From Gnetum montanum (taxonomy: Eukaryota > Streptophyta > Gnetopsida > Gnetales > Gnetaceae), in NCBI GenBank assembly GCA_015680685.1, contig MNCI01011132.1:76864-140863 (forward strand): a DNA stretch of 64,000 bases, written 5' to 3'. A model generated the notes under the pieces. The model ran no database searches, was not told where the DNA came from, and worked only from the letters and a program-made list of their open reading frames with translations. This document shows, piece after piece, positions 10,256-22,339 of the stretch (position 1 is the first letter of the stretch; every line of letters starts with the position of its first letter). A program made the position numbers and the translations under genes.

Positions 10256-12620
10256 ATGTCTTCTTCTCATAGGAGCCTATCTTTACCCAAGGCAGACCAG
10301 GTGCCTTAACAATATCGAGTGGTATATGCTCATCCTGATGAGTATGTGCCTGACTTCACCTATATCTTGCATTAAGATGAACTGCTGCAGTGGTGCAACA
10401 TGAAAGGCAGCATTGCGTTGCCACATGATCGATCTATTCTAGCAATGCTCCAACTAATGGTTGCACAGCACGGGATTCAATATCTTCACGGGGAGTAAAA
10501 GATGCAAGATCTTGATTCAAGGGATTATCATCCCACTAAAGCACAAAGGTTAAGGGATCATCAGCTGGAGCATCAACATGATCTTGTGAAGAGCAAGGGG
10601 TCAAACACTTTTCCACCTTCACTTGTCCCATTGCATGGAGGTGACCAGTTCTTTAGTGATTCTCCTCTCTTTGACTTTGTTCAAGGGGCCCTCAACTAGA
10701 ACATGCAATCCATAATTTGTAATCTAGGTTCTAGTCAAAATGGATCCAATGAAAAAAATGGATTTGAAGAGGTAAGTCAGGATAAGGAGAAAAAAAGAGG
10801 TAACATTCATGATCATGGTCACAAGCATCGAAGAAAGGGTGATAGGTGTTAGCACAAAGCAAGTTCTCCTTCTTCTTCCCCTTCATCATCTTCTGCTTCT
10901 TCTTTATCTAGCTTAGATCATGGTTGTAGAAGGAATAACTATGATGGTGGTGACTGATGGGACTAGAACAATAGGAGGAACTATTGGGATAGTCATGATC
11001 GAAGGCATGGGTAATCTAGAGAGACCCATCATCAAGAAAGAAGGGCTAGTAGAGAACATCTTAGGCACCATCACCATGGCCTTGATGAACCTCTACTTGC
11101 CACTCAAGGCATGTTAAACATCACAAAGGCTGTGAGGATTCCAACAAGGCACATAATAAAGGATAGCAAAATAAAGAGGCTAGACATGAACATCCCTTAT
11201 TTTGAGGGAGGATACAATGTTGATCTGCAAAATCACCTCCAAGCCTTCCAAGATACATGTTCCTTGCAGAATATTGAGAATAACTGACAAAAGTTAAAAT
11301 TATTTCCAAGGACACTTATAAAAGAAGCAAAAAAATGGTATTGATCCTTGGAGCCAAAATAAATTAGGCAATGTAGTATGATGTTGGAATTGTTCAATGA
11401 CAAATATCAAACGTACTCTCAAGTATCCAATTTGAGGAAGCAAATCTAAGGGTGGAAACAAAGAAATTGTGAACCCTTGGATGATGCTATTGGCTGATAC
11501 TATTCTCTACTACATAGGTATCTTGGCCATGGATACTCTTAGCTTGATCAACTTTGCCATATCATAGACAGGTTGTGGTCTAGAATAAGGAAAAACCTTG
11601 GCATCTATGCTCAAGGGAGATTGACAGAGCTAGGCATCCATTAGATCCAAAAATTGATTGAGTAGGTAGCCAAGGAGGAGGGATAATTGAGAAAGTGAAA
11701 AAGTGTAGAGGAAAATAATAGGGATCCTTCCATCGAAAAAAGAAGGTTTGATTTTGTGATAGTGAGGATGAATTAACCAAAGATGAGGTGGCTAATTAGA
11801 AAACCTTGACACTCTAAAAAATGCAATCTGAAATCATGGCTAAGGTTGATCAATTATGGGACTCCATGGATAATAGATTTCAGGATATATTAAAAATTAT
11901 TAAAGAGTCCAAAGAGCAAAGTGATGAGCATTAGAACCAGAGACGTAAGGAAGCTGAACATGCTATATCTACGGGTAAGGGTAAAATGGCTGTAATAGAG
12001 ATGGTTGTGGATAGTGACTCAAATGATGATGGTGGATGTGACATCTGCTAGAACAAACATCCCAAGTGATGTTGCCTAATTATGTCACACTTACAAGAAT
12101 CTGGGATGTATGCCTTACATTCATGACTTGCACAAAGGCAAACACCCAAAATATTGCCTTATCCACAAGGAACTGCTTGATAGTTCCACCAACCACAATG
12201 GTACTATTCGAGTGGAACTCCATCACAACCCTACAATTGTACCAATAGTGGTAGCAACCACAATCATGGGCATTGCCACCTCCAAGATAGTAGTACCCTT
12301 ATTGGAAACTAGATCTCTATGGTTACTATGTTTAGCAACATTCATCTCCATAAGACTCCTTTGATTATGTTGCTACTTACCAACCTCACCACTACCCTCT
12401 TGAAGTATACCAAGTGCCCTATCCAAGGAGGGATTCCACATACTATCCTCATGCACCTCCTATCCTTGCACATACTACTCCATCTCCTACATAGCTACCA
12501 CTTGCTCCATCCATGTAGGGTGAATTGCTTACCCAACCATAGTAAAGAAACACTATGAGGGTAGTTAATTTACAACCAGTTAACCCACCGAGCGGGTTGG
12601 AACAAAGAAAGATCCTTCTT
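10256..12620 (+). pseudogene. Athila-like gag of element 1
   Basis: The start ATG is chosen because the same MSSSH opening is found at 45968 and 57036. Near the N-terminus lies YAHPDEY. Then comes a Ser-rich and His/Arg-rich spacer (10800-11060), a core with IPYFEGGYN, RTLIKEA and ELFNDKYQTYS (11190-11430), and a C-terminal region with a zinc-knuckle relic at 12035-12070 whose Cys/His spacing matches the other copies but is broken by stops. About a dozen stops interrupt it, and the frame shifts near 11755. Gag forms the virus-like particle and packages element RNA. Length of ~790 codons matches the copy at 45968. Confidence 0.8.
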
Positions 12621-12747
12621 CTGACCTTGCAATCCACCAATGCCCTTAGATACATCAGTGATTGGTAACCCTGCTCCTTCACCTTTCTCTATTTCATCTT
12701 TATCCAAGTCCTCTTCAAACCAAAATCCCTCTTGAATCTATACTCTA

Positions 12748-13287
12748 ATGTTGACCCATGTTGTATCTGATTGGATTCGAGTTGGTAACCTACCCAAGAA
12801 GTTAGCTAATCCAGAGAGTACCCTAGTATATTTGCAAATTGCTAGGAATGAGCCTTATAAATCTCTTCTTTACTATAGTTTTGGTGTTAATATGATCTCA
12901 CATGAGATGTACACAATGTGGAACTTTCCTCTCTTGAAGAAGACTAATATTCAGCTGCAACTAGTAGACCAGTCCATCACTATTCCATTTGGATTAGTAG
13001 AGGATATCATAACCATCATTTGTGGGTGGTCATATCCTGCTGACTTCCTAGTAATCATGGTGGAGAACTACAAGGGAATCTTCCCAATTATTATGGGAAG
13101 GACATGGTTAAGCACTGTTGATGCCAAAATGGGCATTAGAGATCTTTCCTTGGAGACTTCTAAGGAAAATGAATTTGGAAAGATCGAGAAGACGAGGGTT
13201 CCATGTATCATGTACAATGGTTCAAGGTGCCATTGTGTGCAGAAGTTATGGTCATTAAAGTTAACATCTATCTTGAAATGCAAGTAG
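12748..13287 (+). pseudogene. Athila-like protease region of element 1 (longest open frame in the window)
   Basis: This 179-residue frame is open. It contains NMISHEMY (ancestral VNLxxxxxY), QLVDQSITIPFGLVEDI, ADFLVI and IPIIMGRTWL-like FPIIMGRTWL. These are the strands and flap of the retroviral-type aspartic protease as found in Athila pol. The catalytic Asp-x-Gly is replaced by Ser-Phe-Gly (residues 49-51), and the copy at 59480 has Asn-Phe-Gly. It would be part of a Gag-Pol polyprotein. The ATG here is simply the first in the open stretch, not a real start. Probably inactive. Confidence 0.72.
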
Positions 13288-13599
13288 CGTGCACTAGAAG
13301 CTGAAATCCAAAGATGTTTGTACACAGAAGCCACAAAATAAGAAGGCACCCAATAGTTGATAGCTAATCCTAGTAGCAAAAAATTGTGTATAGAACCTAT
13401 TAAGGGCCTAATGTATGAATATGTTGCAAGTATGGATGAACTCAAGCAAGTTCATCACCAGCTCTCTGAAGGAGAAAAATGATGATGTCAATTGGGAAGA
13501 TTTGGAGATTCCTAACACTTTTAAATAAGATCCCATTAAATTGAAGACATTACTAGTTGGAATGGAGTATGTATTCTTGAAAAATGAAAGGATGGTCAT

Positions 13600-14055
13600 T
13601 ATTAATGCCAAGCTTGCTATAGAATAAATGAAAATTTTGATGAAGGTTGTGAAAAAATGGTCAGTAGCCTTTGCCTACTCATATTTTGAGCTCACTGGTA
13701 TAGATCCAAAAATATGCCAACATCAGATATACATTGACCCTACCATTAAACTAAAATGATAGCCACAGTGATGTTTGAATTCCAAATTAAAGTAGATTAT
13801 CAAAGAGGAGATTGAACAACTCCTCAAGGTGGGATTCATCTACCCTATCACAAACAGTGAGTGGGTCAGTCCACTCATGATCGTGCCCAAGAAAGGAGGA
13901 AAATGGTGGGTATGCATTGACTTTTGGTTGCTCAATATGGCAACTTTCAAAGATCATTTTCTATTACCTTTTGTTGACCAAGTGCTGGACACCATTTCTA
14001 GACACAACTATTACACCTTTTTGGATGATTATAGTGGCTACTTGGTCATCAACTA
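13600..14055 (+). pseudogene. Athila-like reverse transcriptase, N-terminal third
   Basis: The block LLKVGFIYPI, then SEWVSPLMIVPKKGGKWWVCIDF, LLNMATFKDHF, FVDQVLDTISRHNYYTFLDDYSGY matches fingers and palm A of Athila RT in order, with the first catalytic Asp in FLDDYSGY. It stops at a TAA at 14054, exactly at the junction with element A. The FMDD motif and RNase H are absent. Confidence 0.82.
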
Positions 14056-15713
14056 ATGAAACTATGAGTTATATGGCTATAGCTTGACCTTTTATTAAGG
14101 ATTGAGAGATGTAATGGAGGTCGAACTCAGTGGTTATGGCTTCTCATCGAGCTATATAGCTACTTTTCTAGATGTTGGTCATTATGGCTCTGAGTATGTT
14201 ATCCTTGCAAATTACATTAACTTGGCTTCTAAATAGGTAGTATCTTCATTTCTTCAAAGGAGAGACTAGTGCTAGACAATGCTTCTCCACTTTAGTGTAT
14301 CAGGTCTCGTGGGCTACTAACACATGACTAAGGTATACAAGAATTTCTGCTCCATCATCATATTTCTAACAAAGTAGAGGGTAATGGATGTATTAGAAAT
14401 GGTGAGATAAATGTAAAATGGTTTACCCTCTTACAAAGGATAGACTTTAGGTAGTTGTGTTAACTCTTGCTTAAGGTTTTCAAAGGCTTGTTGGCATTGA
14501 GTTGTCCACTTATAGTGAACTCATTTCTTAAGCAAGTGGTGCATGGGATATAACTTATTCGTAAGCCTAGTGATAAACCTACGAATAAAATATAGTCTAC
14601 TATGTAATCCCAAAATTCTTTAAGGTTGGTAGGTGCCACCAATTTGGATATGACCTCACCCTTATTAGGATGTATGTGTATTCCCACCTTAGAGATTACA
14701 AAGCCAAGCATCTTACTTCTCTTGATACTAAAGATACACTTCTTAGGATTAATCCTAAGCTCATATTTAATGAATTATTTAAGCACCATATTTAGGTCAT
14801 TAGCATGGTCATTTTCTATTTTAGACTTTACAACTATGTCATCTACATAATCATTAAGCAAACCTAACATGTAATCACTAAACATATAGGTCATGACTCT
14901 TTGGTATGTCACTCCAATATTCTTAAGGCCAAAGGGATCATGGTATAACAAAAAAGTACATCATGGGGTCATAAACATTATGCTAAGTTGGTGCTCTAGG
15001 TTGATCTTAATTTGGTTATATCTTAAAAATCCATCCATAAAGGACAACAAGGCATGTTTGGCTGTAGTATTGATAAGTTTATCAATACTAGGAAAAGGAA
15101 AGTCATCCTTGATGGTGGCTTTATTTAGATCTTGTAAATCAATGTAAATATGAATACTTCCTTTTTTATTAGGGACTACCACTATGTTGAATAGCCATTC
15201 TATGTAATCAATAGCCCTAATAAAACCTACTTAGTAGAGCTTTGTGATTTCATCATGAACTGTCAAGGCCAAATCAAGTCTAATCTTGCACACTTTTTTC
15301 TTAACTTGTCTAATGCTAGGATCCAATATGATGTTGTGTTGGACTAGATGTGTGTCTAGGCTTAGAATATCTTCATATGACTAGGAAAATATCTTAATGT
15401 TATTTCGTAAGACTTTAGTGATGTCTTGGGCACACTGAAGCTCTAGTGAGGAACTTAATTTGAGGGTTTTCTCCTTACCACTATGTGTTGTGATAGGAAC
15501 CTCAACTAAAGGGTCTTCAATTATGTATCCTGATTCTAAGTCAAGGGTTTTGGCTAGGTTTTTAGGCCATTCTAGAGATTTATCTATTGAGGCGATGTGG
15601 TCTACATGACTCTCAAGCTCAAAATCTAGGTAATCATAGTCGATACACCATCTAATATCATTGTGAGGTCCATGTAGACACAAAGGAAAAATGATTTGTT
15701 CCCAGGTACTCAT
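14056..15713 (-). pseudogene. Reverse transcriptase and RNase H of Tat/Ogre-like element A
   Basis: Read on minus from 15713: a linker with SYEDI and HLVQHNI, then VGFIRAI, VVPNKKG, YIDLQDLNKATIKDDFPFP, SFMDGF, YNQI, FGLKNIGVTYQR, and the intact catalytic block DYVDDIVVKSK at 14822-14854. LRINPKKC and LGFVISKVGI follow. RNase H traces (EFDLHYISQ, IKGQAIA) lie at 14060-14300. The wording is that of Tat/Ogre RT. Only a few stops interrupt RT itself, fewer than in the Athila copies. RNase H ends at the Athila insertion. Family role: synthesis of cDNA in the virus-like particle. Confidence 0.87.
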
Positions 15714-15949
15714 ACTTTGATCCTACATATTAACCAAAAGCATATTAAGTGGCACCTAAGTAAAAGTAAACAAATAATGTTAATATGCCATAAAACATAT
15801 GCAAATCTAATGCAATCAAGGCCATCCAAGGTCATTAATGAGATGAGGTCAATTTGGAAAAGTACAATAGAGGTGAACAAAGGTTACTTAAAGGTTAAAC
15901 AAGGGAAAATATAAGGAGTAAGGCTACAAATGATCAATAAAGATCATAA

Positions 15950-16330
15950 TTTTTCCAATTTAAGGCCTTAGCGGGCCATGATGCCAGTTTATAATCTTGG
16001 TGGACTATGATTCTAGTTTAAGGCCTTAGTAAGCCATGGTCATATGGTGTCAAAAAATGGTTAGGAAAGGTTAATCCCCACTATTTGATATCATTTAAAG
16101 GCTTAAAAAAGAAAATATAGCTATAATAAGATAAAAAAATAACATATAGACTTGTATAGCGGCCATAGAAGATCAACCATGTTCATAAGGTAACATAAGT
16201 CTAAACTACAAGCTAAAATATTACATAATAAGTCAAAATCAAGTAAAATAGGCCATATATGATAACATTTGGTTAATATAGGTTAATAATGGTTAATTTT
16301 TTCCAGTTTTAGGCCTTATCAGACCATGTT
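15950..16330. repeat. ~30-bp minisatellite, copy group 2
   Basis: Units of the type 'ccaatttaaggccttagcgggccatgatg' occur at 15955-16045, with a lone degenerate unit near 16300-16330. They are separated by unassigned AT-rich text containing 'gataacatttggttaatata' motifs. The same unit flanks the other side of the satellite block at 22340-22630. Confidence 0.65.
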
Positions 16331-16429
16331 TTGAGGCTACAAGGCTATTAGGTGAGTTCAAACATTAATCATGGTTGTTTTTGGGCTATCTAGACCAAAA
16401 ACTCAAGTGCTTTGAGGCTTCCACATTGG

Positions 16430-19110
16430 GCTTAGCATGGAAATAAGGATCCTTAGTGTGGGAAATAAGGAAAATATATTTTGGAATGTTCATAGGTCCA
16501 AAATTGAAGTGTTGGGACCTTCCCAAGGTAGCATAGGGTCAGATCCATCAAAATTAGGCTCTCCAGAGGTCTCTAAAGGTCAAAAAGGAGGTTCTGAAGC
16601 CTTCCCCCTTGTTTCCACATTGGGAAATGTGGAAACGAGGGGGGTTAGCATGGGGAACCAAATTCAAAGCAAAAATAAGATCAAATATGGTCAAACAGGA
16701 AACCAAAGTCTAGATTTGGAACTTGTGCATCTTCCAGCTTGGTTTTGAGGCAATTTGAGGTCATTTTGAGTGTCAATAGGTTTTGAAATGACTTCCCCCC
16801 TTTCTTCCACATCAAGGATAGTATCTTCAGCATGGAAAAATATGGGAACACTTTTTTGATAAATTCAAAGTAATTTTTGGATACTTTGACTAGGTTTCTG
16901 GGCCCCTAGGGTTGTAAACTTTGATACTGCAAGTTTCTGGTTGATTTTGGACATGTTTGAAGGCTGTTTAAGGGACATTAAGGTGTTATCCAACTTATTT
17001 CCATGCTAGGGAAGTTACTCCAGCATGGAACAAAGAGGGGAATGGGTTTTAGAGGTTGGGACAAAGTTAGACAAGTAAAATCTTGAGGCTGTGAGGTCTT
17101 GAGATTCTTCAACAAAGATCTTTGGTTTTTGGGAGTGTCATCTTGTTTTCAAATGTGGAAAATAACTTTTTCCTTTGTTTCCATGCTAGGGAGGTTACTC
17201 CAACATGGAAGAAGTAAGAATCCTAGATCTAGGCCAATTTGGATTACAATCGACTGCCCAGGGTTGCTAGGGTCAAGGGCTATGGATCTATGTCAAAATT
17301 TGATAGTTTTGGGCATTTGTAAGTGGTTGTTTTAGCTTCCCCAATTCTTCCACACTAGTAATAGAAATATTAGCATGGAAAATAAGGGGGAATAAATTTT
17401 TAACTCATTTTAACCTCAATCAACTTTGCATGTCAACCTTTAGGGCTACTAAGATCAAGGATTGGGGTCTAGTGACAAGTTTTGGTAATTTTGAGTATCC
17501 CTAGGTGGTTTTCTAGCTTTTCCCTTTCTTCAAAATTGGGTATAGTGAGCTCAACATTGAAAAAAATGGGGAGTAAATTTTTGACCCATGTTGACCTCAA
17601 TCAACTTTGCATGTTAGCCTCTGAGACTACTAGGGTCGAGTGTTAGGGTCTATAGCCAAAAATGATCTTTTTAGAGGTTTAAAAAGTGGTTTTTAGACTT
17701 CCCTTCCTTTTTCCATGTTGGGGATTTGATGCTTAGCATGGAAAATTTGGGGGAAAGCTTTTTTCTCACTTTTAACCACTCTTGGACATGCATTCAAGCT
17801 TTCTAGGTTATCAGTGATGATGGTTGTTGCTTGATGTTACAATTTCATTATTTCAAGGTTGACAAGTCATTTTTTGGACTACCCCCCTTTTCCCACATTG
17901 GGGATTCAATTCTTAGCATGAAAAATTTTGGAAAATCTATTTGACTATTTTTCATCATTTTTAGGCGTGCATGTAGGCTTCTTGGGTTGCTAACATTGAC
18001 TACTGACATCTAATGTTAAAATTTTGTTGTTTCAAGGTTCTTAAGGAATTTATTGAACTTCCCCTAGTTTTCCCATGCTAGGGATTTCATGCTTAGTGTT
18101 GAAAATTGGGGGAAAATATTTTTTATTACTTTTGACCATTTTTGATTATCCATCCAGGCCCCTAAGGTCGTCAATGCCACCTATTACCATTTGACATTGA
18201 AATCTAACTATTTCAAGGTTTAGAAGACATTTTTTGAGCTTCCCCAAATTTTTCCACACTGGGGCATCCATTCTCAACATGGAAAATTTAGGGGAAATAT
18301 TTTTTTATCAATATATCCATGCATGAGTGCTCACAGGGTTGCCAATGTTGGTCATTAGTGCCTATCATTAAGATCTAGTTGTTTTGGGGGCTGTGAGAGG
18401 GTTTTCAAGACTCTCCCCTGCCCCCCATCCTCCTTTTCCATGGTAGGGGTGGAAGGGTTAGCATGGAAGAGGTCCCTTTAATTAAGAGAGTTAAATATAG
18501 GCTATATCTATAATTAATTGACCATGCATGTCAACCTCTAGGGTTGCGGGTGTCGATGGTCAATGTTGGATGTCAAGATTTGATTATTTGGAGGCTTCTA
18601 AGTGCCTCATGAAAGTTACTCCTTTTCTTCCATGCTAGGAATGGTGTCCCCAGCATAGATGAGAGGCAGGGGTGATAGATTTATACCATTTTTACCCATT
18701 TTGGAGCTTTCAGAAGTTTTAGAGTGTTTCAATAAGATCTAGGGGTCACCAGGCATTAAGAAATGGTCATTAGGTCATCAATTTAGGTCTTTTTTGGATT
18801 CTTCCTAGCATTCCACTTTGAGGGTGTGAGGCTCAACGTGAAATAAGTCTCCCTTAGTATGGAAAACACTAAAATCCAAGTTTCAACTAGTTTCAAACAA
18901 GTTTGGTGAGGTTTTGAGGCTGCTGGAGATGCTTGGAAGGGTTCTAGGTCATGTGGGGCTCACTTTGGGGTCAAATTTGTGCTAGATGAGTGTCAAGAGG
19001 CAAGATTGAGGTTTACACCCCTTCTTCCACATTGGGCACTACTACCCTAATGTGGAAGTCCATGGTACTTAGCCATTTCTCATGTTTTTTTTCTAAATTT
19101 GGAAGCCCAA
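16430..19110. repeat. Degenerate ~180-bp satellite-like tandem array
   Basis: About 14 units recur every 160-220 bp, mostly 175-190. Each is anchored by a polypyrimidine tract, then TTCCATGCTAGGG or a variant, a short spacer and TTAGCATGGAAAA. Anchors sit near 16610, 16797, 17005, 17190, 17345, 17525, 17705, 17885, 18065, 18245, 18430, 18615, 18800 and 19020. Between anchors a second shared block mentions 'ttgcatgtcaacctttagggc'. Each anchor is an inverted repeat able to form a hairpin. No coding potential; the reading frames at 16437 and 17099 arise from the repeat. Confidence 0.82.
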
Positions 19111-20264
19111 GGTTGAAAAAGATAAGTCTAGGTTACTAAAAATAGAAAGATGTTGTAATGCTAATGAATTTGCAAAAGAATGGACATGTTCCACCCTGGG
19201 CATGGCACTTCTAGCATGGATGCATGAAATATAGGTTGCCACAATGTTCAAAGTGTTAAATTTGGTAAGAAATCTGCAAGTTTTTTGGCCAAAAGTGAAG
19301 GCGTAGGGTGGGGCCCACATTCCAAAATTTAAAATTTTGAAAAGTAGAGTTGTTTTCCCCACTACAACCAATGTGAACTAAAATTTCCCCTCTTTTTCTT
19401 TAGTGCACTTGTATTCATGGTGCACTGAATTAGCAACTAAGGTTTCATTTAGGTTTTAAATGGCTTTTATAAGTTAAAATTTCCAAATATTGCTCATAAT
19501 TGTTATTTTTCAACAACACATTGGAGGAGAGCTCTAGCAAAGATTTTGGTGGCAGCCACAATCAATCTTTAGCATGTAATCCTCCAAGCTCCCCTACAAT
19601 TAGCATAGAACTCCCATCTTTTCCTAATTTCTCCCTTTCTTAATGTTGGGCCTATCATGGCACCAAAACAAAGAGGAGGAAAGAGCAAGAATCCAAAAAT
19701 TCAAAGGATGGATGAGTGCTCTAGGGAGTTATTAGAGATTCCAAGGCTTATCTCCATCCAAGCTTCATCTATCATTGCTCCAAGGTAGGCAATTCTACCT
19801 ATTTTTAACTTTTTTTGCATGGTTTTGTTCTAGCTTTTTTCCTTCCAAGTGCTATGGGTTTTCTTCTTGGAAAAATAGTTGAATATTTGTTATATCAAAG
19901 GTTATGGGTTTTTAGCCCTTTATTTAAGCTTCTTGTTGGTTATTTTCTTGTTTAATTTCTCTTTGAAACGAGGGAGTTATGGCTATTTTCCTAATGTTGA
20001 GCAGGTAGGCTATTTGTGTCACTTTTGTAATTTCATGTAGATTTATGAAATTTTTATAAGAAAATAGCAAAGGTTATTTCTACTTTCTAGTCATGGTTAC
20101 ATAGGCTTTGGCTTCATCTTTTCCAATAGAGGTGGAATTACTCTAATTGTATTTAAAATGAATTTTTTATGAATTTTTTGCTATGGTTGCATGGATCATG
20201 GCAGTGGCTTCTTGGCTTTTTCTAAGTTGATCATGCTTTTTCCAAGTTTCTATAGAGTTTATAT

Positions 20265-20395
20265 TTTTTTTTCTTAAATTTATGCATGCCTTGCATAATT
20301 TAGATTCTTTTTCTAAATTTATGCATGCTTTTGTCCAAATTTATGCACAATTTAGGTGTTTTTTCTAAATTTATGCAAAATTTAGGCTAAGATAG
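20265..20395. repeat. Short tandem repeat in the putative first intron
   Basis: Four units built on 'tttctaaatttatgca', spaced 25-40 bp apart. Confidence 0.6.
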
Positions 20396-20439
20396 TTTTG
20401 GCCATAATGTTTTTGGTTATAAAGACTATAAAATATGGT

Positions 20440-20985
20440 ATCAATGCCTTTATAGATTTTCTCAAGATAATTTAGATAAACACGTAAGAGCTTTTTACAG
20501 AAGCTAATTTCACCTCTAACTTAGGGAGTTTTCTCTAAATTTGTAAAGAAATTCCAATTTTTCATAATGCAAGGTTATGTGATGAAATTACTTAGGCTAA
20601 TTCAGAAAAACATTTTAGAGCTTTTTACAAAGGTTAATTTTATCTTTGACTAGATGTTTTATCTAAATTTGCTAAGTAACTCTAATAGGCCATAATGTTT
20701 TTGCTTCAAAAGGTTGTAATAGTGTTTTTTTATGGAATTTCTTAAGCTTATTACATAAACACCTTAGATCTCCTTACAAAGGATAATTTCACCTTTGACT
20801 AGGATGTTTTTCAGACTTGTTAAGAAATTCTAATTGGTTGCAATGTTTTTGTTATGAAAGGTTGTAATAATGCATTTTTATGGAATTCCTTAAGCCAATT
20901 TAGATAAACACCTAAGAGCTTTTTATAGAAGCTAATTTCACCTTTAACTTAGGGATATTTCCAAACTTGTTAAGAAATTCTATTC
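20440..20985. repeat. ~150-bp tandem repeat in the putative first intron
   Basis: Four diverged units contain 'gataaacacctaagagcttt', 'taatttcacctttgact' and 'cttgttaagaaattc'. The words start near 20476, 20604, 20755 and 20902. No coding potential. Confidence 0.7.
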
Positions 20986-22339
20986 ATTCACCATGTTTTT
21001 GCTTTGTTTTGTGTAGTAATATCCATGGATTTGAACTCTAATAGGGACATGGAGGTAGAATCTTTTCCTAGACTTCCCTTTAACATGTCTAGTGTACCTA
21101 TGAAGTTGTATGACATTGCCACTAATTTAGCAATGTTGTGTACAAAAGATTCATGGGAGTTAGAGAGGTCCAATGAATCCCTATGGGAGAAATGTGTGGC
21201 CTTGAGGGAAAAGATTCAAAGGAAGGTGGATACGATTAAGAATCTTTGAGACCATAAAGCCTTTCTGGAAGTCCAAGTGGCTAACTTAAGGAAGTTATAA
21301 ACTAACGAGATCACATGGGCTTATTATTGTCATTTCATTCAGGACAAAGTAGTGGTCCTACAGAAGATGATGGAGCAATGTATTCAAATGGACCTCATCT
21401 TCCAAAAGTTTGAATACTAAAGGGATCACTGTTCTTGGGTCCTATAGTGGGGCAAGACATAAAAGGCCCACAAGTGGTAGTAAAAGTATGATCATGGGGC
21501 TTATCTAAAATGGCTTAAAGAAGAGTCAATTGAACAACACAAGAGAGAGTTATTCATTCAAGGAACCCAAGCAAAGAATGCTTATCAACTCTTTGAAAGC
21601 ACTTGCAAGGTGGAGAAATCCCCTACTCTTCAGATCACTACCATTGTGATGAGACTACTACAACTATTGTTACTCATGAGCCTCCTATTTAGACTCCTAT
21701 AGATAGCTTTGACATTCTTTTTTGCATTGATCTTGGGGATGTTGACTAGGTCAACATGATGGAGGCATAGATCCTCCATCGTTTGAAGGAAGTCCTTCCC
21801 CATCTATCCCCAAAAGTGATGGAGCTGAACTCTTTACAAGTTTGATATATTTTATGCTCTAGTTTGTGTTTTTGAGTCATGAATTTAACTATCAGTTACT
21901 AACTGATTATATGTTGTTGCATTTTAGGTCTCAAGAGAAATTAGTGGCCCCAACGGTGAGGGTGGAAATGATCCACCACCTTCTCCTTTGAATGCTACTC
22001 AATAGGCTCCTTTAGTTTAGCTTGTTGGCTATTTATTTTTGTCTTTGTGTTAATGGTTATGGTTAGCCAAGACTATGTTACAAATGGTTATTCTTTGACA
22101 TTACTACATGTTATATTTATGGACGTTTTAATTTTAAATATGGGTTCCATCCTCGCTATATGCATTCATAGTAGCAAATGCTGTAAATGTTGAGAATGTC
22201 TATGGTAACATATTTTTTTGTTATGAAATCAAATGTTCAACCGATGTGATTTTAGGCTAAGCAATGAGAGATATGGTAATAAAAGAACATGTGCTAGTTT
22301 TATGCCATCATGTGCACAAGTTATACTTTGTGATTATGG

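Larger units (their letters stand above)
9259..14055 (+). mobile_element. Athila-like Ty3/gypsy element 1, 5' half only, nested in element A
   Basis: LTR, tRNA-Asp PBS, gag, protease and the first third of RT are present. The sequence then switches abruptly at ~14055 into minus-strand RNase H of element A. There is no integrase, PPT or 3' LTR. Either a full insertion lost its 3' half, or a partial cDNA was joined. This is the best preserved of the three Athila-like gag-protease regions. Confidence 0.85.
19657..22020 (+). pseudogene. Antisense accessory ORF of element A, apparently three exons, unknown function
   Basis: This lies on the strand opposite to element A's gag-pol. Exon 1 (19657-19784) begins MAPKQRGGKSKNPKIQR and ends at CAAG/GTAGGC. 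Exon 2 (21017 to about 21840) follows a TTTTGTGTAG acceptor. It encodes a Leu/Lys/Glu-rich, coiled-coil-like protein with WELERSNESLWEKC, AYYCHFIQDKVVVLQKMMEQ and YLKWLKEESIEQHKREL. Exon 3 (21928-22020) follows a TTGCATTTTAG acceptor and encodes GPNGEGGNDPPPSPLN. Exon 2 has seven in-frame stops, mostly where Gln would fit, and a frameshift near 21640. The exon 1-2 phase is off by one. No family recognised. Antisense extra ORFs are known in Tat-lineage elements such as Grande. Confidence 0.5.

Noticed and set aside
12748-13287. A functional host gene because the frame is open for 179 codons
   Set aside because: Its content is Athila protease, homologous to decayed copies at 48543 and 59480, and the catalytic Asp is missing.
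16437-17335. Plus-strand frames of 103 and 78 residues
   Set aside because: They lie in the ~180-bp tandem array and are not kept from unit to unit.
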